Shown: positions 23,311 through 36,064 of the stretch, one piece after another
Layout: each line of letters begins with the position of its first letter
Numbering within the stretch: position 1 is the first letter of the stretch
From: Gossypium raimondii
Lineage: Eukaryota; Streptophyta; Magnoliopsida; Malvales; Malvaceae
Length of the DNA stretch: 64,000 nt
Direction of reading: 5' to 3'
NCBI RefSeq assembly: GCF_025698545.1
Contig: NC_068575.1
Location: 62,505,980-62,569,979, forward strand
Notes under the pieces: generated by a model
Told to the model about the DNA's origin: nothing
Seen by the model: the letters and a program-made list of their open reading frames with translations, nothing else
Databases searched by the model: none
Made by a program: the position numbers and the translations under genes

Positions 23311-24994
23311 GTTTTATTTCTATATTTAGTGCATATTATGATGACTTAGTTAGTCATTTTGGGGTTTGTTTGATTCCTTGTTAGAACTGAACTAGAATAC
23401 TATAAAGGATTGGACTTAAAACTTGTTAAGTGCATTTAATGACAGGAATCAATGGTGCTAGTGAAATTATCTGATTTTCCCACTAAACCTTGTCTACGTT
23501 GCATGAGTATATAAACTTTAGTGTAGAGAGCTTCATTGAAGAGGGTTCGCAGAGTCTAGCTAACACCTACGTTTGTACCAGTTTACTGGTAATTTCTGGT
23601 ACACCCTTAGGTTATGATTGAAGAAATTCACGTGTTTATTGTATTGCATGCTTAGACCTTAGAACTATTTGTGAGGAAGGAAATTTCTTGATTCTGGGTT
23701 ATTTGATACTGAGTCTTGCATGCATGCATGCTCGTCCAATGGCCTTATCATAAGTGTGTTACCCTTATAAAATATCTTTAATCTCTTTGGTTCTCCCAAT
23801 ATGAACCTATTTTTAAAAAAAGCAATTAAACCTTTTTTTTACACATAATTGGATATTTGAACAGTTAAAATACATATAAAAACCCCTAAATATGCATAAA
23901 AAAATTTGAAGGTTTGAACTGGTTTAATTTAACTCAAAAACTCGTTTCCTTGGCCAAACCCAATTTTTAAACGACTCTAAATATGATGTTTTTTAATTTG
24001 TCATGAATGAAATTTCATTTTGATAGAGCCTAATCTTCAAACATAACTTTCAACAATTTGATAATGACATGCACATTATAAGTAAGGAATTAAAGTTAGT
24101 CGAATGAAGAAAGAAATCTAAAAAACTTAGATCCTAACCTTGATATCCCAAGTTTTAATAAAAATCTCTTTTAAATTTATTCTAATTAATTTATACACAA
24201 TAACACTACAAAATCAGTAAATAAAACACAAAAGAAATCGTCTGCAAATTAGCTAACTCTTCAAAAACGAACAAGGGACAAAGTCTACAGACCCTTTTTT
24301 TTTTTTTTTGAACATAGGTCTAGAAGCCCTTGAAACCCTAATTTTTCAACATCTTATAGCAGTGTACAATGTGATTATATATATAATACTTTTTTTTGGT
24401 AGACAAATTGGACGGGAATTGGCTGAAGATCAAGGGGGATTTCAAATTTTTGTTTAAAGATAGTAAAAATGTAATTTTACTATTTTATAATTTTTAAAAG
24501 ATTAAATTAAATTTTTATCATTTTTAATGGGATTAAAGTGTAATTTTAACTTTACTATTTTAAAATTTTAAAAAGTCTAAATTTTCATTTTTTTTATTTT
24601 AGGAAGACGAATCCCTGCCAGCGCCTTAGCTATGCCCATGCTAAAGAGGTTTAAGGATGCTATTATTTTAAATATAAAATATTTATTTTTATATAATAAA
24701 GATTTAAAATTAATTATAAATTAAATAAAAAATAGATTTCGAAGTAAAAGTTTTTTAACTTATATTCTCTATTAATCGTGCAATGCATCCGTTGTAAGTC
24801 TATATCCAACTTCTCAAATTTTCTTGGATCGGGTTTGGTATGGCAGAAGGAGAAAGTCAATATTAAATATTAATGAGGTTGTAGAAAACTAATTAATGTC
24901 AATTTAAATTGTATATTTTTTTATTATCTATACATGTAGTCGCTCTATATATATATCACTCCATTTTCCCTACATTTGATCATCGAAAACAAAT
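23311..24994. other. intergenic and promoter region of P450 copy A
   Basis: No gene seen. The region 24400-24630 resembles dispersed repeat family R3 in style. A TATA-like tract lies at 24944-24957. The last 120 bases before the ATG are homologous to the promoter of copy C (43100-43220). Confidence 0.5.
24944..24957 (+). promoter_or_regulatory. TATA box of CYP706-like copy A
   Basis: Run of alternating T and A (CTATATATATATC) about 40-50 bases upstream of the ATG at 24995. A matching TATA, followed by the shared phrases CTCCATTT and AAAACAAATATGTC, precedes copy C at the same spacing, which supports a functional core promoter. Confidence 0.6.
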
Positions 24995-26669
24995 ATGTCT
25001 AACTTATACAATAACCTAGCAGTTCTTGGTTGCGAAGGCTGGTCATGGGGTTGCATCCATGCCCATGGATTTGCTCCTCTTATGGCGGCGGCGCTGGCAA
25101 TTTTCTGCTGTGCATGGTGGTGGTGGTGGGTTATGAAAATTCAAAAAATAAATCCGCCTCTACCACCTGGTCCTCTAGGCTTGCCTATAATAGGAAATCT
25201 TCCCTTCATCCAACCCGAATTGCACCGTTACTTTTTAGACCTGTCTCGAATCTATGGTCCCATCTTCAAACTTCGCTTGGGGAGAATGATTGTAATAGGC
25301 ATAAACTCAACTTCACTTGCCAACGAGGTCCTTAAAGACCAGGATGCCATCTTCGCTAACCGTGATAGTCCAGCAGCCGCCGTAGCCGGCACTTTTGGTG
25401 GTCTCGACATTGCATGGAGATCCAATGGCCCCGACTACAACCGACTGCGTAAGCTTGTTATGCGTGAAATCATGAGCAAACAAGGCTTAGATGCTTGCTA
25501 CATGCTTCGTCGACGTGAGGTACGACGAATGGTGAAGGAGATTCACGAAAAAGTCGGTTCCATAGTTAACATTGATGAACAATTATCAGCAACTGCTCTA
25601 CGAGTGATGATGAGTACGCTATGGGGTGATGATCCATCAAACTTGATTGGAGAGGAACGACAAAGCAAGGATTTGTTTGAGTTGAGGAAACGGTTGGATG
25701 AGTTTGTAAGAACATTTGCTGCACCGAATCTTTCTGATCTTTTCCCAGTTCTTGCCCCATTTGATATACAAGGAATTGAATCCAAAGCAAAGAATCTTTT
25801 GTCGTGGTTTTATGGGGTTTTTGAATCGGTGATAAATAACAGAATAAACATTGGAGATGATGGAAAAGAAAAGAAAAAAGTTAGCAAGGATTTTATGCAG
25901 CAACTGTTAGACCTACATCAGCGAGGAAATGATAAAAGCTCTTTATCCATCACCGAAGTGAAAGCTTTGCTCCTGGTAAGTAACTTTAATTAGTATCACA
26001 AAACTACCGATATTTCCATTTTACAATATTAATCTTCATATCTCATAGGATATGATGGTCGGAGGTACGGATACAATACCAACTACTGCAGAATGGGCAA
26101 TGACCGAATTGTTACGTCATCCAGATAAAATGGCAAAACTCGTTGCGGAATTAGATATGGTGGTTGGAAACCAGACTGTGGTGGAAGAATGTCATATACC
26201 CAAACTGATCTATTTGGATGCTGTCATAAAGGAAACACTTCGTCTTCACCCGGTTGTTCCATTGCTATTGCCTCACGTGCCCAGTGAAACCTCCATTATT
26301 GGTGGATATACTATCCCTAAAGATTGCAGGGTTTTCATTAATGCATGGGCCATGCAAAGGGATCCTAAGTTGTGGGACGATCCTCTTCGGTTTCAGCCTG
26401 AGAGATTCTTGGAATCCGACATGAGCTATCGAGGCAACAATTTCAGGTATTTTCCATTTGGGTCAGGAAGAAGGATTTGTGTTGGGGTTTCAATGGCGGA
26501 GAAAATGGTGGCGCTGCTCGTGGGCTCTTTGGTGCACTCATTTCAATGGGGATTATTGGAGGGGACCAAGCCTGGTTTAGAAGACAAATTTGGGATTGTT
26601 TTGAAGAAAGCAGAATCCCTTGTTGCCATACCCATTGCACGACTTCCTAATTTAGAGCAATACCAATGA
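24995..26669 (+). CDS. cytochrome P450, CYP706-like, copy A (intact)
   Basis: Haem monooxygenase, probably ER-anchored. Exons 24995-25975 and 26049-26669 with a 73-bp GT-AG intron; 533 residues. Residues 26-46 form the N-terminal membrane anchor, after an unusual leader holding CEGWSWGC and followed by five tryptophans. Proline hinge PPLPPGP at 54-60; I-helix GGTDT at 332-336; ExxR (ETLR) at 389-392; PERF at 444-447; haem loop FGSGRRICVG at 464-473, with the haem-ligand Cys at 471. All P450 signatures are present. The segments ACYMLRRREVRR and APFDIQGIE and the C-terminal PNLEQY are CYP706 features. The family includes the cotton cadinene 8-hydroxylase CYP706B1, but this protein differs clearly from it as I recall that sequence, so the substrate is unknown. 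A CYP76-type identity is less likely. Confidence 0.93.
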
Positions 26670-28541
26670 ATGTGTTCGGTTTTACATACCCATAAACTAA
26701 ATATGATATGCTATGTGACTATGTACGTGGGTGAAAAAAATGTAAGAGATAAATAAGATTTTGGTTCAAATAGTAAAGTTGAGCCATTAGACATTATATA
26801 TGGTGTGTGTTAGATTTAAATTGTATCGCATGTAAAATGTTATATAAACATTTTTAAAAATAAAAATATTTTTACAATGATATTTGTTAGTTTTTTAACT
26901 TTTTAATTAGTTCATGAAATCATGGGCGGTTTGATTCAATTACTGAATGAATCAGTAGATGTATAAGATCTATTTTTATATATTTATTGAAGTATCAATT
27001 AAAGACTTAGTATGAATATGTTCTAAATGAAATATATATACTAGTGTTATGAGCCACGGATCAAAGCCTGTGACGAATGTACACGGAATGTTTCATAGAA
27101 GTTAATTGAATAAATGAGACTCATTTGATCCACTTAAACTTGCCCGATTCATGAAACTTATGCAAAAGTTAATCTACTTGCAGCCTTGATGGTCCAATGG
27201 TACGTTAGAGTTACTATAATTAATATTTATAGTTATAATAGCTACGGTTGTAGATAGGCTTAACACTAGATATGCCTTTTACAGTATCAAGATATTCTAG
27301 CAAATATTATTGTAAGCTGAAGTAATACAAGACGCAACATAATAAAAATCGTATGTACCTGAAATGAAAATAAAATAAAACAATATGAATATATAAATAT
27401 TTTAAGTTTCATTATAAATATAAAATATTCTAAATACGATTATGTTACGACATGATAAAAGATTATAAATTGAACAGTATAGGCGGCTTGAAATTTCATC
27501 ATTTTAATAGTCTTTATATTTATAATTTTTAAAATATTAAATCAAATTATAAAGGGCCTAAATTAAAAATCTAGCATTTTAGGGTCTCTTAGTGGCTTCG
27601 CCACTGGTACCATGTTGGCTTATAGTTTTCAAGTTCAAGTACCATTTAGGTTCGAAAAGAAAAAGTTCAGGTATCAAATAAATATAAATTGTTAAATTTA
27701 GATACATTTACATATATTAACCCTTCCTATGTGGTTGAAATGTAATTTTGTTTTTCAACCACAAAATACTCATGAAAAAATTATATTTAAATAGTAATTA
27801 AAAGGAGAGTAAATTATATTAGGCATTTTTAAGCATATACAAATTTTATTGTATCAATTTAACATTGATGAAGCATAATTAAAGAAAATAGGAATGCTGA
27901 ACAATTGGAAAAATCATCACCATCAAATTTCAATTCAAAAAAGGTACAATCCTAAATTTCTTTTCTTTGACATGTCACTGTATTTACACAATGGGAGAAG
28001 AATTTTAATTGATTTGGTTGGGTTTCAACAAATCTTTGTATATTTTCTCTTAATATTGGGGTTGTATTGCGTATAATATCTGAATCATGGAAGGTAGGTA
28101 AAATGTGAGTAAATCCAGAGCAACGCCATGGATTAGTTTGGCGGCTCATCAACCGCAAAGGTCTTTCAACTTTTGATGATCACCAGATAGCTCAGCCTTT
28201 GGAAGAAAAATATAGTTTGGAAATTGATTTTTGCATTTTTTATTTTAAAAAATATTTAACGTTTTTGTCTCCTAACTCCTTATAAATAAAATGATTTTTA
28301 AATTAAAATTGGTTTTATTTGTGAAAACATGGGAGAATGAAAAAGCAAAAACTTGGTTTTAATCTCAACCTTACATCATTAATTCTTTTATTATGGATTA
28401 TTATTTTAACTCTACATTAATATTTTGCTTTAAAAATCTTTAATTACGGAATAAAAATTTTACGCCAAATAATATATTTTTTAAAAATATTGGGTTGAAA
28501 TGCAAATTTGGTTTTTCAACCACGTGGAAAATCTTGTACAT
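26670..28541. other. intergenic, 3' of copy A
   Basis: The first 80 bases match the 3' flank of copy C (44879 onward). The rest is AT-rich. The stretch 27480-27610 resembles repeat family R3 ('aaagggcctaaattaaaaat', 'ggcttcgcca'). A hairpin with arms GTGGTTGAA and TTCAACCAC lies at about 27731-27763, and a near copy lies at about 28493-28522. Confidence 0.45.
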
Positions 28542-31500
28542 TAAGAGCATGTTTGGTTGGGTGTATTGGATTAGCCAATACACCCCTAATCTGTGGCCCC
28601 ACCGATTACTGTGTTTCGTTGGCTGTATTGCCCTAATACGGGCCTATTACGTTCCGCACGAATTCCCCGTTTTCCCTTATGCAGCGCCGATTTGTAATCC
28701 CTTCCAAAAGAAAGGATTACCTAATCGGTCCTCTTTTACCCTCCCAAGCCTCTCCCGATCTCCACCCACCCTCTCCCTCCCAGCATCGACAGAAGCTGCC
28801 AGCGAACCAAAGCTCCAGCCCGTCCCGACTTCCATCTTCGCATATTTCTCTGCTAAACAGTCTCAGATCTCCGGAGGCATTGAAGCGGCAAGCGAGTAAT
28901 CTCCAGCTGGTCATCATTTCTCATTTTGGCATCTTTCCTCTCTGCATGCATTAGTGGGTGTTGTTGCAATTTTTTTTTTATAAATACGATTGCGATTGTT
29001 TCAGTTTCTTGGTAAATCGGCATAGGGTTTCTTGCTGGTTATGATTTTTTTTCATTATTTGTTTGCCTGCATTATTTGCTGGTTATGGTTTCGTTTCAAC
29101 ACTAACCGATTTCCCTTTTCTCATTACTGGTTCTTTGTTCTAACACTTCTTCATCGCAGTCGTCCCGATTTGCTCATTACAGGTTAGCTTTCCATTTGTA
29201 TTCATGGTTTTGTTTTTATGTTTTCCCCGATTGCAGGTTTGTATTGCTGTAGCAGCTTTTGTTGTTTCTGTTTTGTATGGTTCTGTTTTGTATGTTTGTA
29301 TTGCTCATCACAGCTTTTGTATGATATGAACTGAGGAATCATATTTGTATGATACATCCATTGACTTGTCTGGTGAGTGAAAGAATAGAAAACTTAAAAA
29401 ATTTCCCTTTTTGAATCTGATTTGATTGGCTTGTTGGTCCTTTCTGTGGACCAAATATCGTAGTGGTACACTATTTGCATGTTAAGAAGGGCAAAGTTTT
29501 AGTGATTGGATGATGTATGGAAGATGGTTGGAGAATGGAAATAATATGAGCAATTGGATAGACTTCTGTGATTAGCAACAAAGGTCTCCTTTTCAACTAC
29601 AGGATAACACTTTGAGAAAATTAATAAAGGTTTTATTGCAAGAGACATTCTACTCTAGGTCTATATATCTCTGTAAACCTCCTGGACTAAAAAGAAAAGG
29701 GGAGAAGGGGATTAGTTGGTTGGGGCTTTTCTTGTTCTATATGATATTAGATTCATGATATGTTCTATCTTGTTTTTCTCACATTTTGCACGATCTTTTA
29801 ATCTAATTCATCTCGAGATTTATGGATGATGGGTCAAATGGTGGTGGCTTGTAAAAGTCTGCATTAGTTTTATTTACTTTGCCTTGATCCAAACGTATCT
29901 TTGCATCAAAAGTTCTGCATTAGTTGATGGCAAGGAAAAAATGCTGGTTGTTAGTTATTTATTTCCAAAACCGAAATTAAGCACAACCTAATTTAGGCAA
30001 AAGGAATGTTGGAAGTCTGGTGATGTTTTCTTTGGGCTCTTGGTAACCAATTTTTTGTAAACTAAGGCATCTTCAATGTAGTAGCTATTATCAGTTTCGT
30101 TTTGACTAGGTGGTCGAAGTTGGTTGATCTGGCTAAGTAGAATAGTGGCCTCTAACGCTAACTATGAGATAATTTCCTTCTTTGGGGATGAGACAACTAT
30201 TCCACGAAGATTGATGCTGTACTTTGATAACGATGTATGCATAAGTTAAGTTGAAGGGATTGGAAGGAGTGAATTACAAGGTTGTCAAGATCATCGAAGA
30301 TATCCAATCCATATGAGATATTTAGGATTAGTTTGGACCAAGTTAATTCATGACTAACACAAACCAAACTGAATTATGCTAGTGGATAAATCATTGGTTT
30401 TCTAAGAACTCATTGTTAATATATTCCAAGGTTCTTCATCCTAAGCATGGGTTATGAATCTTCTTAAAATAATTCCACCACTTTCGAACCACTCGTGTTG
30501 TCTGCTAATATGATGTTAAAGAAAGCTACTAATGTCTTGAATGTTGCTCTTTCTTTTAGATTTGTGGTTGCAAGCGATTCGTGTTTGCACTGTTGTTTAG
30601 GGGCTCTTGGGAGTGTCATATTGGGCATCCTTTGTCATGTCGTTTTTATTTCTATTTTTGTTTCTCTTGTTTCTCCTTATGTCCGACCTTGTTTCCATTC
30701 TTGTTTATTGATGGATATTTTCTTCCATAATGGTTGTTTCCTTTTCTGTGGTTTTCCTTGTTTCGAAAAGACCAGGTTCGTAGTCTGGAATTAGTGATTC
30801 ACCTAGAGGAATTTCAGACTTCCCATCGTATTATTTCATCCTTCACCTCTTCTTCTTCTCACGGTCCCCATTCCTTATGCATTTGACTTGCTTTTCCTCG
30901 GATGATGTCCCCAAAAACAATAACGGGCCTTCATCGGCTCACGATGGATTTCTTAATGAGCTTCGTCACGTGCAATTCAAATGGCAATACCGACAACCGA
31001 CTCTTGATAAAGTGTGATAATGGCGATGTGGACTTATGAAGAACTTCATGAACTTTGCACTCAAGTATGTATGTGTTCATTAGTTACGAAATCAAATGCT
31101 ACTTATTTGGGCGATCGTGTTATTCGATGTAAAGCATGGTCCGCATTTGTTTATGTCATGGTCCTTGGACATGTAATTTAGATGAAAACGTTATGAAATC
31201 ATCACTATATGATGTTATATTATTACTCGGAACTCTAATGTGGTGTTTTATTCTCTTTCCTTTTATGAGACAGTAGTAGGGAGGGTATTTTGTTGCTTGG
31301 ACCAGTATGGATTTTGATGAATGCAAATCTCGTCTATAAATTTGAGTCATTGTTCTTTTAAGACGATCATTCATATTTGTGTTTTAGGGAGGAATGATCG
31401 CTAAAGTGAATCGAGTTGTATTGTTAATTCAAAACTTAAAGTCTGCGATGCCTTTTTACTCTTTTGTTCAACCTAAAGGTTTGACATGATGATGGGAATT

Positions 31501-31668
31501 GATATTTGCTTTTCTAACATCGCCTCAATTAAGCATCTAAAAGATTCATTTTTCAAATTGTAGAACAATTATGAATTGGAAAATTTTGTATGAGAGCATT
31601 ATATTCAGACATGAATAATATATAAGAATATTAATTATTCTTATATAAGAATATCACAAGCAATAACA

Positions 31669-32010
31669 ATCATTTATTATGATTTGAGTAAATTCATATA
31701 AGAATATTAATTATTAAGAATTTTATTAAATTATATATTTTAATTATAATATATTTAATAATAATTATGTTAATTTATATTTTATAGTATCATATATTAT
31801 GATTTGAGTAAATTCATATAAGAATATTGATTATTAAGAATTTTATTAAATTATATCTTTTAATTATAATATATTTAATAATAATTATGTTAATTTATAT
31901 TTTATAGTATCATATATTATGATTTGAGTAAATTCATATAAGAATATTGATTATTAAGAATTTTATTAAATTATATCTTTTAATTATAATATATTTAATA
32001 ATAATTATGT
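31669..32010. repeat. tandem repeat, 120-bp unit, about 2.8 copies
   Basis: The units beginning GATTTGAGTAAATTCATATA at 31681, 31801 and 31921 are spaced exactly 120 bases apart and are nearly identical. Copy 1 differs from copies 2 and 3 by 'attaatt' versus 'attgatt' and 'tatattt' versus 'tatcttt'. The third copy stops at about 32010. It is extremely AT-rich and non-coding. Confidence 0.95.
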
Positions 32011-32138
32011 TTAAATATGATTAAATTATTTATTATTGATATTAATAATCTTATTAAAATTTAAATAACAATAACAATAGTCATTTACCAAAACAAATTT
32101 ATGCTAAGGGTATTCTAGTCATTTTAGTTTTTTCCATT

Positions 32139-32290
32139 ATGCTATTACACCTCTATTCCATTCAACCAAACACAAGAATACTATTACGCCTCTATTCCAT
32201 TACATTCAACCAAACAATTGATTTGCTATTACACATCTATTCCATTACACCTCTATTCCATTACGTCTCTATTCCAATACAGCAAACCAA
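32139..32290. repeat. subterminal short repeats of the Harbinger-like element
   Basis: The motif 'acctctattccatt' or 'acgtctattcca' recurs about six times between 32150 and 32278, often followed by 'caaccaaaca'. Clustered subterminal repeats are typical transposase-binding regions of DNA transposons. The open frame over this stretch is an artefact of the repetition. Confidence 0.6.
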
Positions 32291-32301
32291 ACGTACTCTA
32301 A

Positions 32302-33100
32302 AAGTAAAAGTAGAAGCTGTTGGACAACCGGCATCTAACTACTGTACAATATTGACTCTATGAGTGTACGTTCACTGTTCTCTGCGGCACTCATTCAACC
32401 ACACTACAATTACACACGGTTCAATTTACCAATTGGAGTTTTAAGAAGAGTTGAAACTCTCATTTTATCCCTTTATGTTACTTTATTTTAGTATTTATAT
32501 AATTTTCATATTTCTAATTATAATTTTGATACAAAATATAAATTTAACTTAGATTTTATTATTTAATATAAATATATTTTTCATAATTCTATTTATAATA
32601 TACATTTTAATTTAATATCTTTAATACTCATTTTTTATTTTCATCTTACTGCAATAGCTACGTTTATATTCAAACACATACCTTATTATGGTGTGTTTAG
32701 AGTTGTCTATGGGTCGAGTCGGACCCTAACAAAATTCTAGGCCCAATTGATAGGCTTGACCTAAAAATAGGTCTAAAATTTTGCCAAATCTTGACTCAAA
32801 TAAAAATGTTAAAACCTTGGCCCGACCAGCCCGTATTAAATTTCTTTATATAAAAATGTTTTAAAAATATAATACATCAAAAACACTAAAAACATTAAAA
32901 TAAATGTTTCCCAATAAATTGAAAACAAATTTTTAAAAAATCTTTATACTTAAATAGCAATAAAATATGTGCAATTTAACATTTTTTTAATATATGTATT
33001 CTTTTCTCCTTTTTCATTCATTCGGGAATCCTTTTTACAATGCTTTTCATTCCTTTTTTATAACCGAATGAAAAAACAAAATAATCATAAAAAAAACAAA
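32302..33100. other. intergenic, no gene seen
   Basis: AT-rich. Positions 32330-32358 carry a sequence, 'tgtacaatattgactctat', also present at 9917-9935. At 32700-32880 there is a decayed repeat-like stretch with GC-richer phrases ('gggtcgagtcggaccctaac'). Confidence 0.4.
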
Positions 33101-34640
33101 AAATTCCTTCCGTTATTCGCCTGCTGTATGCTGGTTTATTTGCTGTTTGGATCCACTTTTTTCGCAGGTACGAAGGCCGTGGAGGCGAACGTGGGGGTGA
33201 CGTGCGCTGGGGCGTGGCAGATGCCTAAAGACCTAGGTGCGGCGCACCTAGAGTTTTTTGTTAGAAAATTTTAGTTTGTGGGCTGCTATTATTTTGGGCT
33301 TAGGGTTAATTTGGGTTTTTGGCTGTTTGGGCCTATAGTAAATGGACTGAACTACTAACTTTTATTTTTGTTTTTGTTTTTGTTGTTTTTTTGGGTTTAT
33401 TTTCTGTTTGGTTTCTTAGCGGGCCGGGAAAATTTGGGCCTCTACATATATATATCTTTTAAATTTTCATATATATCTATATATTCTTTAAAACTGTTTG
33501 TACTTATTTTTTATATATAATATTATTTATTTTAAAATGTTTTATTATTATTTATTTTAAGTTTTCCTATATATTTTTATTTGAAACTTTTATTATTTAT
33601 TGTTCTTATAAATCATTTATGTTAAATTATTATTTACTTTAAATTGTTATATGTATTATCTTGTTTTATTTTCTTTTGGTTATTAATGTTGGTATTAAAA
33701 TTAGATATGTTGTGTGCTCATTGTCATTGTTCTCATTGCTATTACATCATCATTTGCATTATCATAAGTGTTATCGTCTATGCGTATTAACTTTACGGTT
33801 CCTTAATATTAATGCCATGTCCATTATATTTTATTATGTAAATTATTTCGTTGTTACTTCAAATGTATATTGCAATAAAGTTTTCAAACGATTTCTTTAA
33901 AGCATAATCTAATAAACTACGCGTGTATTATTCTTAGATATTCCATCAGCTTTCACCCATTATTCAAAAAAAAGAAGAGTTTTAAGACAAGACAATGTTT
34001 CGCGATTTAGAAATTCGAGAGATCGTACATTAACTTACGGGGTTTCAATTATTCTCGACAAATTTGAGAATACGATTTCTTCTAAACATAAGTTTTTAAA
34101 ACGATCTCATGAATTAGTTAAGGATCGTATTCTAACTTACGGGACATAATTTCTTTTCTAAAACCGAGATAATCGAATATCTTTCAAATAAGTAATTTTT
34201 GGCATATAATCTCGTATTGGGAATTCAATACATTGTGTCCTAACTTACGGGACATAATTCTCTTTCTCGATTAACGTGAAATATACCCTCTTTCCTCGAA
34301 AATTTTCAGCGTTTTAACAAAGGATCGTATTTTGAATCTCTTCAAAGTTTCCAATTCTCGACATTAAGACACTAATTAATCAACTAGGTACCAATTTTTG
34401 GGCGTTACGATGGTGCTAATCCTTCCTTGTACGTAATCGACTCCCGAACCTGTCTTTCTGAATTTCGTAGACCAAAAAAGCGTTGTTTTAATAAATCGAA
34501 CCGTTTATTAAAAATAACTATTTTCTGAGGTGACCCGATCACACCTCATCAAAAAAAGGATTGGTGGCGACTCCCGTGTTCGTTTTCATTTTCAAAATCC
34601 AAGTCGACAACTCGTTTCCCAAAAAAAATGGTTTCGACAT
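33100..34640 (+). repeat. degenerate LTR-retrotransposon-like fragment, left member of an inverted pair
   Basis: The first 350 bases include a GC-rich piece (33165-33260) and guanine-rich 'gggcct' phrases like LTR edges, ending 'gggcctctaca' at about 33445. From 34010 to 34640 the sequence has repeated 'taacttacggg' motifs, then 'gggcgttacgatggtgctaa' and 'ggattggtggcgactcccg'. That part matches the reverse complement of 45655-46210. The phrase 'ttggtggcgactcc' is one I associate with LTR-element fragments in cotton-type genomes. No coding domains remain. Confidence 0.6.
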
Positions 34641-36019
34641 CATTTATTTTTCATCATATTACTGAATTCACATTTTAAAAAAATTATAATATTTAATTTA
34701 AAATTATTAGTTAAAAAAGTTAAAATAAAAAAATTATGATAATTACGGATTTAAAAGTAATTAGAATATAAATTATAACTATTAGTTTAAAATGTTGTGC
34801 TAATTTTAAAATAGATTTGTTACTTGAATAAAATTCTTAAGCATAAAATATAGAAAAAATTTGTGAAAGCTATAATTATAATTTACAATTATTAGTTAAA
34901 ATTTTGACTTCAAAAAGTTGTGTTAATTTTATTTATGTAAAATAGAGTTATTACTTGAATAAAATTTTAAATATATTAATTATCACTTAATTAATATTAT
35001 ATTTAATTATGTTAAAAATAATTTTATTATTATTTTAAAATTTTATATTATAATATTTTAATTATTAATTAATATATTTTAATTATATTCAATAAAGATT
35101 GCTTCACGCTAATTACAATTACAATATTTTAAAACTAGTTAATATTAAACACATAAATAAAAGCATTAAATGTAATGAAATTCCATGCCACATTTCACGC
35201 ATGATTCATGATCTCCACGTGATATTAAGAAACAAAAGTTTAAAATATTAAAATAAAAAAATTGAGTAAATTGTGCGTAAAATAAAATTTAAATATGTAA
35301 ACAATATTCTTGTAAAGTTAATATTTTATTGACATAAATAATATGGATTTGAATTTAATCACATGCAAATTTTTTATTAAGTTTTTAAAATTAAAAATTA
35401 AAATATTTTCAAATAATATAACTTATTTTAATTATGAAAGAATATTTTCGTAATTTTTCTGACCGAGTTATTGTCTTGTGACACTAACTTATTGGGGGCT
35501 TAAATAATAATAAGTATAGATAAATATATTTTGTTGAGGTAAAATTAATGTTTTATTGAAATAAATAGCATAGGTTTAAACGTGCAAAGGTCTATACTAT
35601 ATTTTTAATTTAAAATTTAGCACTTGTACTTTTTATTTAAAATTTTGGTTCATCCATCTAATTTTAAAGTTAAAGCTAATAGTGTAAAAGAAAAATAACT
35701 TATTTAGCCCTCAACATTTACAATTTTTGTCGATTCGATCCTTACCTTTTAAAAGTACATAAAATTAAATGTTTTTGTGTATCATGTGAAAAAAAAAGTG
35801 ACATGACTTATATATGATAACATGTTTCCTCCATAAAAGTTTAAAATGGTATAATTTAAATTATCGAAATTAATAAAGAATTGTTGAAAATTTTAAGATG
35901 CATATAAACATGATGTTATTTTTGAATCTATATACTTTAAATAAAATAATTGATGTTAACTCACTTTGAATAAATAATTGACTCAGATGATTTGTTTCCA
36001 AAATAATTAACCATAACTT

Positions 36020-36023
<4 letters not shown>

Positions 36024-36062
<39 letters not shown>
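36024..36062. repeat. (TA)n microsatellite
   Basis: Uninterrupted alternating T and A for about 38 bases, the longest dinucleotide run in the window. Confidence 0.95.

Positions 36063-36064
<2 letters not shown>

Larger units (their letters stand above)
28545..32298. mobile_element. large PIF/Harbinger-like element, 3.75 kb, with TAA target duplication
   Basis: The left end GAGCATGTTTGGTTGGGTGT and the reverse complement of the right end GAGTACGTTTGGTTTGCTGT form terminal inverted repeats that continue with TATTGGA. TAA flanks both ends (28542-28544, 32299-32301). The end sequence and 3-bp duplication fit PIF/Harbinger. The interior starts with a GC-rich block (28600-28920) resembling a plant 5' UTR, followed by thymine-rich, intron-like sequence. 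I find no recognisable DDE transposase or Myb-like ORF, only short open frames (for example 30495-30794). The right part holds a 120-bp tandem repeat and repeated subterminal 'ctctattccatta' motifs. Probably a non-autonomous or badly decayed element. Confidence 0.75.

Noticed and set aside
25543-25903. Minus-strand open frames inside P450 copy A (and similar ones in B and C)
   Set aside because: They recur in each paralogue only because the sense strand is conserved, and they have no similarity of their own.
24995-26669. Copy A as CYP706B1, the cotton cadinene 8-hydroxylase
   Set aside because: Family features match, but the leader, the anchor and many internal segments differ from that protein as I recall it. 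It is a different member.
28495-28954. Two overlapping open frames of 91-134 codons at the left end of the Harbinger-like element
   Set aside because: Composition is low-complexity (Ser/Pro-rich), the frames begin at or across the inverted repeat, and no protein family is recognisable. It looks like UTR-type sequence.
30495-30794. 99-codon open frame in the Harbinger-like element as a transposase remnant
   Set aside because: A 'CLGALG' phrase faintly recalls the PIF transposase catalytic region, but no further motif follows in register, so I do not call it.
32139-32363. 74-codon open frame made of repeated LLHLYSI-like units
   Set aside because: Produced by subterminal DNA repeats of a transposon; not a protein-coding repeat.
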